From SHYG01 sp041485445 (GTDB lineage Bacteria > Chloroflexota > Dehalococcoidia > Lucifugimonadales > UBA3495), in contig JBGPJN010000001.1 of assembly GCA_041485445.1 (NCBI GenBank), positions 1 through 64,000 of the forward strand: DNA of 64,000 nucleotides, given 5' to 3'. Positions 1 to 8,263 of the stretch are shown here, one piece after another. The notes under the pieces are model-generated. The model was given only the letters and a program-made list of their open reading frames with translations. It did no database searches and was not told the DNA's origin. Within the stretch, counting starts at the first letter, position 1. Each line of letters opens with the position of its first letter. Both the position numbers and the translations under genes were made by a program.

Positions 1-405
1 CTGGCCCGGGTCTTGCGGGAACAGCATGGGGTGCACGTGGTAGGCGCCTATGTCCCTCCCTTCCGGCCGCTCACCCCAGAGGAGGATGCGGAGGTGCGAG
101 CAGCCATCAAAAAAGCGCAGCCGGATATCCTTTGGGTGGGGCTGAGCACGCCCAAACAGGAACGCTGGATGTTTGAACACCGGGGTGCACTGGGGGTGCC
201 TGTGATGCTGGGAGTGGGGGCCGCCTTCGATTTCATCTCGGGCGCCAAACGCCGCGCGCCATCCTGGATGGGAGACCACGGGCTGGAGTGGCTTTATCGG
301 TTTGTGGCTGAACCCCGGCGGCTCTGGCGCCGCGTCCTGGTGCAAGGGCCGCAGTTTGTTTGGTTCGTAACCCTGGAGCATTTCGGCTTGAAGAAGTTCG
401 ACTGA
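1..405 (+). CDS. WecG/TagA/CpsF family glycosyltransferase, 5'-truncated by window edge
   Basis: The reading frame is open from the first base, so only the C-terminal ~134 residues are seen. The stretch GLSTPKQERWM is the GxxxPKQExW signature of the WecG/TagA/CpsF family, followed by GVGAAFDFISG and the typical ending in which a Trp/Leu-rich amphipathic region (EWLYRF...PRRLWRR) contacts the membrane. Family members transfer a sugar (often ManNAc or ManNAcA) from a nucleotide donor to a lipid-linked intermediate at the inner membrane. It lies 54 bp before an NDP-sugar epimerase gene and is followed by a priming sugar transferase and a polymerase/ligase, which supports a role in surface polysaccharide assembly. 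The donor sugar cannot be read from the sequence. Confidence 0.9.
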   Translation: MARVLREQHGVHVVGAYVPPFRPLTPEEDAEVRAAIKKAQPDILWVGLSTPKQERWMFEHRGALGVPVMLGVGAAFDFISGAKRRAPSWMGDHGLEWLYRFVAEPRRLWRRVLVQGPQFVWFVTLEHFGLKKFD

Positions 406-459
406 CCACGATAAGCTCAACACAAACATTCCGGTAACGTGCTTAAGAGGGTGGATTTT

Positions 460-1488
460 ATGGGTAACATGAAAATGCGCCGCATTTTGGTGACCGGAGC
501 GGGCGGCTTCATCGGCCACCATCTGGTGAAACGTCTCAAAGCCAGGGGCTACTGGGTCCGGGGAGTGGACCTGAAAATGCCCGAGTACGAGACCAGTCCT
601 GCCGACGAATTTTTGCTGGCCGACCTCCGCTTTTTTGAGCATTGCGCCCGCGCGGTGCAGGACGTCCAGGATGTTTACAATCTAGCGGCTGACATGGGCG
701 GCATTGGCTACATCACCGCGAACCACGCCACCTTGACCCGCAACAACGTTTTGATAAATAGCCACATGCTTGAAGCGGCCAGGCTGGGCAATATCCAGCG
801 CTACTTGTACACCAGCTCAGCCTGTGTCTACCCCAGCTTCCTGCAGCACGAGACGGATGTAACTCCCCTGGGGGAGGACCAGGCCATCCCAGCCGACCCG
901 GAGAAGGGTTATGGCTGGGAGAAGCTCTTCACCGAGCAACTGGTAACCTACTACCATGAAGACCACGGCCTTGATGTGCGGATCATTCGCTTTCATAACA
1001 TTTACGGTCCTTTGGGCACCTACGAGGGCGGCAAAGAAAAGGCGCCCGCCGCCATCTGTCGTAAGGTCGCGGAGGCGGAGCACGGCTCCACCATTGAAGT
1101 GTGGGGAGACGGGGAGCAGACACGCAGCTTCTGTTACGTGGACGATTGCGTTGAAGGCCTGTTCCGGATCATGGAATCGGGTTATGTCAAACCGCTTAAT
1201 CTGGGCACGGATGAGCTGGTCACCGTGAACCAATTGGTAGACACCATTTGTGAGGTAGCGGGCAAACGGTTGGTCAAGAAGCACGACCTGTCCAAACCCC
1301 AAGGGGTGCGTGGCCGCAACAGTGACAACAGTCAGCTGCGGAAGGTCCTCGGCTGGGAACCAAAGACTACCCTGCGGGAAGGTCTCCAGCAAACTTACCC
1401 CTGGATCTGGGGGGAATTGGGCCGGCAGGGACGGGCCACACCGCCGCCCCGTCTGGCCGTGGCGCCCTCCCAGATGGCTCCCCGATGA
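460..1488 (+). CDS. NAD-dependent epimerase/dehydratase, GDP-mannose 3,5-epimerase-like
   Basis: This is an extended short-chain dehydrogenase. TGAGGFIG near the N-terminus is the GxxGxxG NAD-binding loop, and the catalytic pair is in YGWEK (YxxxK), preceded by TSSACVYP. The C-terminal PQGVRGRNSDN resembles the substrate loop of GDP-mannose 3,5-epimerases, which make GDP-L-galactose/gulose; other NDP-sugar epimerases remain possible. I chose ATG 460 because AAGAGG (444-449) sits about 10 bases ahead; a GTG at 439 would add seven residues. The last ~25 residues are Pro/Arg-rich and unlike the family. It should supply an activated sugar to the surrounding polysaccharide genes. Confidence 0.85.
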   Translation: MGNMKMRRILVTGAGGFIGHHLVKRLKARGYWVRGVDLKMPEYETSPADEFLLADLRFFEHCARAVQDVQDVYNLAADMGGIGYITANHATLTRNNVLINSHMLEAARLGNIQRYLYTSSACVYPSFLQHETDVTPLGEDQAIPADPEKGYGWEKLFTEQLVTYYHEDHGLDVRIIRFHNIYGPLGTYEGGKEKAPAAICRKVAEAEHGSTIEVWGDGEQTRSFCYVDDCVEGLFRIMESGYVKPLNLGTDELVTVNQLVDTICEVAGKRLVKKHDLSKPQGVRGRNSDNSQLRKVLGWEPKTTLREGLQQTYPWIWGELGRQGRATPPPRLAVAPSQMAPR

Positions 1489-1519
1489 TCTTAGCAGGGA
1501 GCCCAGCGTCGGCGGCCTA

Positions 1520-2206
1520 ATGGCGAGTGTCCATAGCAACGGGGAAGGGTCGACGGACGCACGTCTGGGTTATAAACGGCCAATGGACCTCGCCATTCTC
1601 GTCCTCGCCCATCTGTTGCTGCTGCCGGTATGGGTCTGCCTCTGGACCGTTATTCCACTCCTCATCTGGTTGGAAGACCGCGGCCCGGTGTTTTACTCCC
1701 AGACCCGAGTCGGCCAACACGGCAAGGTGTTCATGCTGCGCAAGTTCCGCAGCATGGTGCCCGACGCAGCGCAGCGGGGGCCCGCGTGGACCACCCCGTC
1801 AGATCCTCGGATCACTAGAATTGGCAAGCTGCTGCGGAAGACCGCCCTGGACGAACTCCCGGAACTGCTGAGCATCTGGGAAGGCCATATGAGCTTCGTG
1901 GGTCCCCGCGCCTTGTCCGTTGAAGAGCAGCGTCAGTTGGAAGAACAAATACCTGATTTTCACCGCCGGATGTCGGTGAAACCCGGACTCACTGGATTGG
2001 CTCAGGTTTATGACGTGGCCGACGAAGCTGTAGAAAAGTTGAAGTATGACCTGGAATACATCAAGCGCGCCAACCTGTGGCTAGACTCAAAGCTGATGGT
2101 CCTTTCAGTCCGTAATACCCTACTGGCCCGGTGGGACCAAAGGGGCGGTAAACCAACCGTGGACCACCTGGAACAACCCTTCCCGGGCGATGGTGAGTCC
2201 CCATGA
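1520..2206 (+). CDS. Polyprenyl-phosphate sugar-1-phosphate transferase (priming glycosyltransferase)
   Basis: About 228 residues with one strongly hydrophobic segment (roughly residues 20-45) followed by the bacterial sugar transferase domain. Visible signatures are KFRSM, the acidic active-site region KTALDELPELLSIW, SFVGPRAL and PGLTGLAQV. The short form without the extra N-terminal membrane domain is like WbaP/PglC cores. The enzyme puts the first sugar phosphate on undecaprenyl phosphate at the inner face of the membrane and so starts a polysaccharide unit. The frame is open back to 1310, but that stretch lies inside the epimerase gene; ATG 1520 is the first start that fits the family. 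Its stop overlaps the next start by 4 bp, so the two are likely co-translated. Confidence 0.87.
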   Translation: MASVHSNGEGSTDARLGYKRPMDLAILVLAHLLLLPVWVCLWTVIPLLIWLEDRGPVFYSQTRVGQHGKVFMLRKFRSMVPDAAQRGPAWTTPSDPRITRIGKLLRKTALDELPELLSIWEGHMSFVGPRALSVEEQRQLEEQIPDFHRRMSVKPGLTGLAQVYDVADEAVEKLKYDLEYIKRANLWLDSKLMVLSVRNTLLARWDQRGGKPTVDHLEQPFPGDGESP

Positions 2207-4716
2207 CCGTGTCGCGGCCCAGGGCGAGGTCACGCTCAGGCTTGGCCCCGGGTGGCCAAGCCCCGGCTATTGACCACAGCAATGCCACCCTTTTGCTTTG
2301 GCTTAACCGAAGCATGGAGGGTCTATGGCTCTTGGCCGTATTTTTGGTGCCCGTGGTTTTCTTTAATCCCAATTACGCCATATCCGAAGCGGTCATCGCC
2401 TATGTAGAACTGCCCAAGGTTGCCCTGCTGCGCACCCTGGCAGGGCTAATGGCAATTCTCTGGATTATCGAGTGGGCCCTCCGGGGGCGCTTCCCCCTCG
2501 TCCCTTCCGGCGGAGAGCCGGGGGCCTGGCGTCATCCCGCAGCCTTGTTGGTCCGGCTAGCTGCCTGGCTACGCCAACAGCCTGCTCATTGGGTGATCCT
2601 GGCCGTCTGGTTCTTCTTGGGGACGACGCTGCTCAGCACCGCCTTGTCCGGCTCCGTAAGCGTTAGCCTGTGGGGGGAAATTCCGGGACAGGATAGTTAC
2701 CCGGCCTACGCCATTGTTGCCTATGTTCTGCTCTTTGGAGCTATTGCCTCCCACCTCAAGACCAAGCCCCAGCTGTGGCGGCTGCTGGGGGCGATCTCGG
2801 TCATGGGGGTGTTGATCAGCGGCTACGGATTGCTGCAACACTACGGCCACGACTTTTTTGGATTGACCGAGATATCCGGCGGTGGAAGGGGCCGCGTGAC
2901 CTCCTTCATGGGCAACGCGGTCTTTTCCGCTTCGGCCATGTCCATGCCCATTTCTGTAACGCTCTTGATGGCCACGCTGGCCTTTCGCGAGCCCATGCGC
3001 GGCGCCGGGAGACTTGGCGAGAAGATAGTCCAGGACATGCGGTCCCTGGCTATGCTGGGCCTGTGGGTCCTGATGCTGACGGTCCAGCTGCTGGGGATTA
3101 TCGTTACCTTCAGCCGCGGCGCGTGGGTCGGAACTCTCATTGCACTGGGAGCATTCCTGGTGCTTGTGGGCCTTTTCGCAGGATGGCGTGCTCTGGGCCG
3201 AGCCGCGGTGGTGCTGGCACTGGCCACCGCGCTAACCCTGGCGGTGCTGGAATGGTCGGCAGTGGTTGGGCTCTTGGTCATAGCAGGGTTCCTCGCGCTG
3301 ATTGCAGTCTACGCAATCTGGGGAACGGCGCGGGCTGCTCCGGTGCTTGGGGCTGGAGTGGCAGTGGCGGCCGTTGTAGCATTGGTGGCTTTCTGGCTGG
3401 CCATTGGCGCCGGACGCGACTCGTTGGATCCGAAGCCGGCGGGCGCAAATGCGATTTTAAACCAGGTGGAGGGGCGATTCACCTCCATAAAAGGCGACGT
3501 GCTGGGAGGGTTCCTGGCTGGCCGCGGGCTTCACTGGAAGGACTCGTGGCAGCTGATCCGGGAGCGTCCCTGGTTCGAGTTTGATACCTTGAGTCTGCGC
3601 TGGTTGCGGCCCGTCATTGGGTACGGGCCAGACACGTTCCGGTACACCTACCTGTTGGTGACTCCGCCGGTGGCGGATTCTCTGCTCCTCATAGAGCCGG
3701 ACCATGCCCACAACTTTTTGATTCACCAGACTGTGGAACAGGGCATTCTGGGGCTGATGAGCGGGCTGGGCCTGTTTGCGGCGCCTTTGCTGGCCGGCAG
3801 TGTTCTGCTCCTGCGTAAAGGACAAGCGGGGACCACCGCCCAGAAACTGGTGTTGGCTGGCTTGATGGCCCTACTGGCAGGCCGGTTTGTGGAGCAGATG
3901 GTGGGGGTAGCGCGGATTGCAGACCTGACCACCTTCTGGGCAACACTGGCCGCCCTGTGTATCTTACCCACCGCCATGGGAACGCCTGCCTCTGTGCCGG
4001 AACCCAAATCCAGACCCAGCGGCCGCCGGGGGCGCGGCGCCTCCCGCCCTAACTCCAGGGAGCGACCCAAGTTCGACCGCGGGCAATTCATGTTGAGACT
4101 GGCGATGGCAGCCTGGATTATCGGCGGGATTCTAACCCTGACTTGGGTGAGGGCCATCAATTACCCGAGGGCCGCAATAGCAGCGGGGAAGGCATTGGAG
4201 AATATCGACGGAGGCCATGCGCAGGCGGCACTGGCCGATTTGGACCGCGCAACTAACCTAGCCCCAGACGTACCGGTGTATTACACTTACCGCGCAGGCA
4301 TATATTCCGTCTACCGGAAGAATAAGGAGTTGCCCGCAGAGCGGGGATGTAGCTCGCAGAAGGGAGTTACTTACGACTCCTGCCTGACCCAAATGATCTA
4401 CATCAACAACCAGGCCGCGGTTGAACAGCGGCCGTTCTACTGGCGGTCCAAGGCAGCGCTAGCTGATTCTGCCTTCTTGTTGCGGAAGGACGATGAAGCC
4501 GTCCAGCTGTATAAGGAAACCATAAACCTGTTGCCCAACAGTTTAGCTCTGCACAACCGGCTGGCGGCCCTCTACCTGGAGATGGGAAAACCCCAAGAGG
4601 CATTGACGATCGCTGAACAATCACTGGCGATTCACAAGACTGATGAGGCCCTCCAACTGCAACAACAGGCGTTGCAGGACTTGAGCAAACTGGCACAACC
4701 CGCCGCCGTACCCTAG
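2203..4716 (+). CDS. O-antigen ligase/polymerase family membrane protein with C-terminal TPR region
   Basis: An 837-residue integral membrane protein with about 12 hydrophobic segments up to residue ~640, then a soluble C-terminal third with repeated 34-residue helix pairs typical of TPRs (for example AALADLDRATNLAPDVPVYY and LHNRLAALYLEMGKPQEAL). The large loop after residue ~460 has VIGYGPDTF and DHAHNFLIH, the hallmark of the Wzy_C/O-antigen ligase family. Such proteins polymerise or ligate lipid-linked oligosaccharides on the outer face of the membrane. The start is coupled to the priming transferase (ATGA overlap). A basic, disordered linker (residues ~600-625) separates membrane and TPR parts. 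Whether it polymerises or ligates cannot be told. Confidence 0.85.
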   Translation: MTVSRPRARSRSGLAPGGQAPAIDHSNATLLLWLNRSMEGLWLLAVFLVPVVFFNPNYAISEAVIAYVELPKVALLRTLAGLMAILWIIEWALRGRFPLVPSGGEPGAWRHPAALLVRLAAWLRQQPAHWVILAVWFFLGTTLLSTALSGSVSVSLWGEIPGQDSYPAYAIVAYVLLFGAIASHLKTKPQLWRLLGAISVMGVLISGYGLLQHYGHDFFGLTEISGGGRGRVTSFMGNAVFSASAMSMPISVTLLMATLAFREPMRGAGRLGEKIVQDMRSLAMLGLWVLMLTVQLLGIIVTFSRGAWVGTLIALGAFLVLVGLFAGWRALGRAAVVLALATALTLAVLEWSAVVGLLVIAGFLALIAVYAIWGTARAAPVLGAGVAVAAVVALVAFWLAIGAGRDSLDPKPAGANAILNQVEGRFTSIKGDVLGGFLAGRGLHWKDSWQLIRERPWFEFDTLSLRWLRPVIGYGPDTFRYTYLLVTPPVADSLLLIEPDHAHNFLIHQTVEQGILGLMSGLGLFAAPLLAGSVLLLRKGQAGTTAQKLVLAGLMALLAGRFVEQMVGVARIADLTTFWATLAALCILPTAMGTPASVPEPKSRPSGRRGRGASRPNSRERPKFDRGQFMLRLAMAAWIIGGILTLTWVRAINYPRAAIAAGKALENIDGGHAQAALADLDRATNLAPDVPVYYTYRAGIYSVYRKNKELPAERGCSSQKGVTYDSCLTQMIYINNQAAVEQRPFYWRSKAALADSAFLLRKDDEAVQLYKETINLLPNSLALHNRLAALYLEMGKPQEALTIAEQSLAIHKTDEALQLQQQALQDLSKLAQPAAVP

Positions 4717-4787
4717 CCTGCGATCTTATTGAGCGCCCGGAACCGGAACTTATCGTCGCACCGCGCCACCAGGCTTCCACCTATGCT

Positions 4788-5867
4788 ATGCCCGATATAG
4801 ACGACCCCACAATGTACGCCGCGCTGGACCACAGCAGAATGGGAGACCGCCTTAGCGGCCTGCCCGAGCAGTGCGCTGCAGCCTGGCGCCAAGCCCGCAA
4901 TTTCTCCCTTCCGGGTTACCGGTCGCCCATCGACAGAATAGTCATTGGCGGAATGGGCGGATCGGCCATTGCCGGAGACCTAGTAGCCGACCTGGCAGGC
5001 TTGCATCCCGGACTGCCAGTGGTGGTGGTGCGCACCCCAGCTATACCCTTTGCACTGAACCGGAACAGCCTGGTGATTGCGTGCAGCTACTCGGGGGAAA
5101 CCAAGGAGACCTTGTCCCTCTTTCATCAGGCGACTCAAGCTGGAGCGTCAGTACTGGCGGTGGCTGGCGGTGGCTCCCTGATGAAAGAAGCCAAAGCGCG
5201 GCGCATTCCCGTCCTATCCATTGATATCACAAGTGAGCCACGAAACGCTGTAATCTACAACTTGATGCTGCTCCTGGGGATTCTAGAGAACCTTAGCCTG
5301 ATGAGAACGACCGAGGAAGAGGTGCTGGCCGGGACCCAGGCGTTACGGCAGCAGGTCTCCAGGCTCAGGTTAGAGGTCGCCGCAATAGATAACCCAGCTA
5401 AACAGCTAGCCAGAGAGTTGGTAGGCAAACTGGTAGTGGTTTACGGGGGTGGTATCTTCTCCGGGGTAGCCCAGCGGTGGAAGACCCAGATTAACGAGAA
5501 CGCCAAGACTTGGGCTTTCTTTGAAACCCTGCCCGAGCTGCTGCACAATTCGGTGGAAGCTTATGGGGCGCCACGGTGCATAGGTGAAGGCGTCTTGGCA
5601 GTAGTGTTGCGGCCAAAGTCGGCGGAGGAATGGGTGAATGGGGGTTACAGCGTGCTGGCTGACCTGCTTCGCCAAAACAATATCCCCCACCGGATAGTGG
5701 ACGGAGGAGATGGGCCTCCCCTGGCCCAACTATTGGATATGTTGCTGTTGGGAGACTACACCAGCTACTATTTAGCACTGATCCGGGGAATGGATCCATC
5801 GCCCACTCCCAACATCAACTTGGTCAAGGAACGTCTAGCCGCGCGTCAACCCGCCGACCCGGTGTAA
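4788..5867 (+). CDS. Bifunctional phosphoglucose/phosphomannose isomerase (SIS domain)
   Basis: 359 residues with two SIS sugar-isomerase halves. IGGMGGSAIAGDL and the phosphosugar-binding loop CSYSGETKETL are clear in the N-terminal half, and LPELLHNSVEAYG in the C-terminal half resembles the Glu/His active-site region of archaeal and bacterial PGI/PMI enzymes. The reaction interconverts fructose-6-P with glucose-6-P and mannose-6-P in the cytoplasm. Its position right after the polysaccharide genes fits supply of mannose for GDP-mannose, the substrate of the upstream epimerase. No strong ribosome site precedes ATG 4788; an out-of-frame ATG lies at 4783. Length matches the family. Confidence 0.88.
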   Translation: MPDIDDPTMYAALDHSRMGDRLSGLPEQCAAAWRQARNFSLPGYRSPIDRIVIGGMGGSAIAGDLVADLAGLHPGLPVVVVRTPAIPFALNRNSLVIACSYSGETKETLSLFHQATQAGASVLAVAGGGSLMKEAKARRIPVLSIDITSEPRNAVIYNLMLLLGILENLSLMRTTEEEVLAGTQALRQQVSRLRLEVAAIDNPAKQLARELVGKLVVVYGGGIFSGVAQRWKTQINENAKTWAFFETLPELLHNSVEAYGAPRCIGEGVLAVVLRPKSAEEWVNGGYSVLADLLRQNNIPHRIVDGGDGPPLAQLLDMLLLGDYTSYYLALIRGMDPSPTPNINLVKERLAARQPADPV

Positions 5868-6023
5868 CTGGAGTCGCCCCAGAGGCCATCAGCCCTTGGC
5901 GCACAGACGGCGTGACAATTCCCCGATGGGAGTTCTTGCCAGCGGGGCAATTGGGGACACGGCAATGAATCACCGCCGCCGGAAGGATTGAATTTCCTCA
6001 CCTGCCGTTTACAGTCAGCCAGC

Positions 6024-6053
6024 TTGTAACCTTTCTGGCCCGCGTAATATAAT
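6024..6053 (+). promoter_or_regulatory. Sigma-70-like promoter upstream of the bicupin gene
   Basis: TTGTAA at 6024-6029, an 18-base spacer, and a perfect TATAAT at 6048-6053, about 135 bases ahead of the start at 6189. It is the clearest promoter seen in the window. The rest of the 321-base gap 5868-6188 shows no gene or strong repeat. Confidence 0.55.
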
Positions 6054-6188
6054 CTCGGCGTTGCGGCGTTGCTTTGATCCCCGGTTTCTTCCCCTCAGCA
6101 ACCACGGGCGCCCGCACAGCCGCCGGAGTTCCGCCAAGCTTGTGCGGTAGCGGCCAGCGCCCCCATTCCATGTGAGGAGGTTGGAGCG

Positions 6189-6902
6189 TTGGAACCCGTC
6201 ATCAGGAACTTCAGGAACGTCTACCGTCCGGAAGGCCCGTCGGCCCGGCTCATCGGACTGCCGGACAATCCCCCCACCTGCACCATGACCTACTCGGAGA
6301 TCTATCCCGGCAAGACCAGCAGCCATCACATCCATCCCTGGGAGCATGAACTCCTCATTATCCGCGGCGCCGGCACCCTGGTCTGCGACGGCAAGGAGTT
6401 TCCCGTGAAGCAGGGCGATGCCCTGTTGATCCCGGGGAACGTGGACCACTACACCCTGAACAACGGCGGGCAGGGCGTCATCCGCCGCATCGAGATCAAC
6501 CCGCTGGCGGCGTCGCGCACCACCGGGGGCCGGGAATCGGGCCGCAAGGGTTCAGGAAAGCCGCCGGTCATCCGCAACGTGCAGAGCCTAGACCGCCGCG
6601 CCGGGAACCGGCTGGTGAGCGCCAAGGACGGCGCCCCCAACTACATCATGCTCTACCGGGAGATGGGGCCAGGCCAGGTGAGCCACGCGGAGACGGAGGG
6701 CCACACCCACGCCTGGGAGCACGAGGCCTACATCCTGGAGGGGAGCTGCACCCTGCACTGCAACGGCAAGGACTACCTGGTGTCCGAGGGCGATGGCGTG
6801 CTGGTGCCGCCCAACGTGCATCACCAATGGCGCAACACCTTCAAGTACCCGGTGAAGCGGGTGACCTTCAACCCGGTGGCGGCGGAAGGGCACGGCGGCT
6901 AA
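6189..6902 (+). CDS. Bicupin domain protein
   Basis: 237 residues made of two cupin barrels. The first (residues ~35-100) has HHIHPWEHELL and later GNVDHYTLNN; the second (~155-230) has HTHAWEHEAYIL and PNVHHQWRN. Both keep the metal-binding HxH...E plus distal His pattern, so each half may bind one metal. The internal repetition (HPWEHE/HAWEHE) points to duplication of one cupin. Bicupins include dioxygenases, decarboxylases and sugar-binding proteins, so the substrate is unknown. Start TTG 6189 is chosen because AGGAGG at 6175-6180 is spaced correctly. It appears to be transcribed alone from the TTGTAA/TATAAT promoter. Confidence 0.8.
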   Translation: MEPVIRNFRNVYRPEGPSARLIGLPDNPPTCTMTYSEIYPGKTSSHHIHPWEHELLIIRGAGTLVCDGKEFPVKQGDALLIPGNVDHYTLNNGGQGVIRRIEINPLAASRTTGGRESGRKGSGKPPVIRNVQSLDRRAGNRLVSAKDGAPNYIMLYREMGPGQVSHAETEGHTHAWEHEAYILEGSCTLHCNGKDYLVSEGDGVLVPPNVHHQWRNTFKYPVKRVTFNPVAAEGHGG

Positions 6903-6986
6903 AGGGCCGGAGCGCCGAGTTAGCCGACCACGCTAGCCACTTGTTGGGCTGAGGGACGCTAACTTGGAGCGGGCCAGGGGTGAGGG

Positions 6987-8153
6987 TCACACCTGGTACT
7001 CCGGCCGGCGCAGCAGTTGGCGGGCAATCACCAGGCGCAGGATCTCGTTGGTGCCCTCGCCGATGATCATCAGCGGGGCGTCCCGGTAGTAGCGCTCCAC
7101 CGGCGACTCCTTGATGTACCCGTACCCGCCGTGCACCCGCATGGCCTCCAGCGCCACCTCCTGGCACACCTCGCTGGCGAAGAGCTTGGCCATCCCCGAC
7201 TCCAGGTCCACCCGCTCTCCCCGGTCCTTCTTGCCGGCGGCGTCGTAGGTCAGCAGGCGGGCGGCCTGGATCTTGGTGGCCATGTCCGCCAGCTTCAGTT
7301 GGATGGCCTGGTGCTGAGAAATAGGCGTCCCGAAGGTATGCCGCTGCTGGGCGTAGCGGATGGCGGCCTCGAAGGCGGCCTGGGCCACCCCCACGGCCCG
7401 GGCGGCCACGTTGATGCGGCCGGTCTCCAGCCCGCTCATCACCTGGCCGAAGCCCTGTCCCTCCACGCCCCCCACCAGGTTCTCCGCCGGGATCCGGTAG
7501 TCCTCAAAGATCAACTCGCAGGTGTCCAGGCCCCGATAGCCCAGCTTGTCCAGGTCCCGCCCCACCCGGAACCCTTCCCCACCCTTCTCCACGACGAAGC
7601 AGCTCAGGCCCCGGTGCCGGGGGGTCGCCGTCTTGTCGCTGCGGGCCAGCAGGCAGAAGGTGTCGCCGTGGCGGCCGTTGGTGATGAACATCTTGGTGCC
7701 GTTGAGGAGGTACTCCTCCCCGTCCCGCACGGCGGTCATCTCCAGATTGGCCACGTCGCTGCCGCCGCTGGGCTCGGTGAGGGCCAGCCCGCCCCGCTTG
7801 CGGCCCGCGGCCAGGTCCGGCAGGAACCGCCGCTTCTGCTCCTCGGTGCCCGAGTGGGTCAGCACGTAGGTCAGGATGTGGTGCGTGCCGATGGCCCCGC
7901 TGAGGCTCATGAACCCCTTGCTAATCTCCTCGAAGATCATGGCAAAGGTGGTGTAGTCCAACCCCAGCCCGCCGTACTCCTCCGGCACGGTGATGCCAAA
8001 GAGCCCCAGCTCCTTCATCTTGTCAATGAGGTCCAGGGGCACCTTGTCCTCCCGGTCCAGCTCCGACGCCACCGGAATCACGTCGCGGCGGACAAAATCG
8101 CGCACCAGGGCCACAATCTGGGCGCGGGCTTCCTCGGGGGTTGCCCCAGCCAT
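6987..8153 (-). CDS. Acyl-CoA dehydrogenase
   Basis: 388 residues, the normal length for a flavin acyl-CoA dehydrogenase. Family signatures include LTEPSGGSDVANLEM in the middle domain, HGGYGYIKESPVERYYRD near the C-terminus, and the catalytic glutamate in MIIGEGTNEI. The enzyme introduces the alpha-beta double bond into an acyl-CoA and passes electrons to ETF; chain length or branching preference cannot be read. A good ribosome site (AAAGGAG) precedes ATG 8153. It stands alone and divergent to ligA, with about 110 bases between the starts. An A/T-rich patch with TATAAT on the minus strand (8215-8220) could be its -10 box, without a convincing -35. Confidence 0.93.
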   Translation of the reverse strand: MAGATPEEARAQIVALVRDFVRRDVIPVASELDREDKVPLDLIDKMKELGLFGITVPEEYGGLGLDYTTFAMIFEEISKGFMSLSGAIGTHHILTYVLTHSGTEEQKRRFLPDLAAGRKRGGLALTEPSGGSDVANLEMTAVRDGEEYLLNGTKMFITNGRHGDTFCLLARSDKTATPRHRGLSCFVVEKGGEGFRVGRDLDKLGYRGLDTCELIFEDYRIPAENLVGGVEGQGFGQVMSGLETGRINVAARAVGVAQAAFEAAIRYAQQRHTFGTPISQHQAIQLKLADMATKIQAARLLTYDAAGKKDRGERVDLESGMAKLFASEVCQEVALEAMRVHGGYGYIKESPVERYYRDAPLMIIGEGTNEILRLVIARQLLRRPEYQV

Positions 8154-8263
8154 AGGCCACTCCTTTCTACTTCAGGTCGTGACAGGAGATACTTACCCGA
8201 CGGGGTTTCCTGATATTATACTTTAGGCACAGCGTATCCGGTGGGGTCTAGAGCAGAATCATT

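Noticed and set aside
7017..8213. 398-codon frame antisense to the acyl-CoA dehydrogenase
   Set aside because: Low-complexity His/Val/Gly composition and full overlap with a well-supported enzyme.
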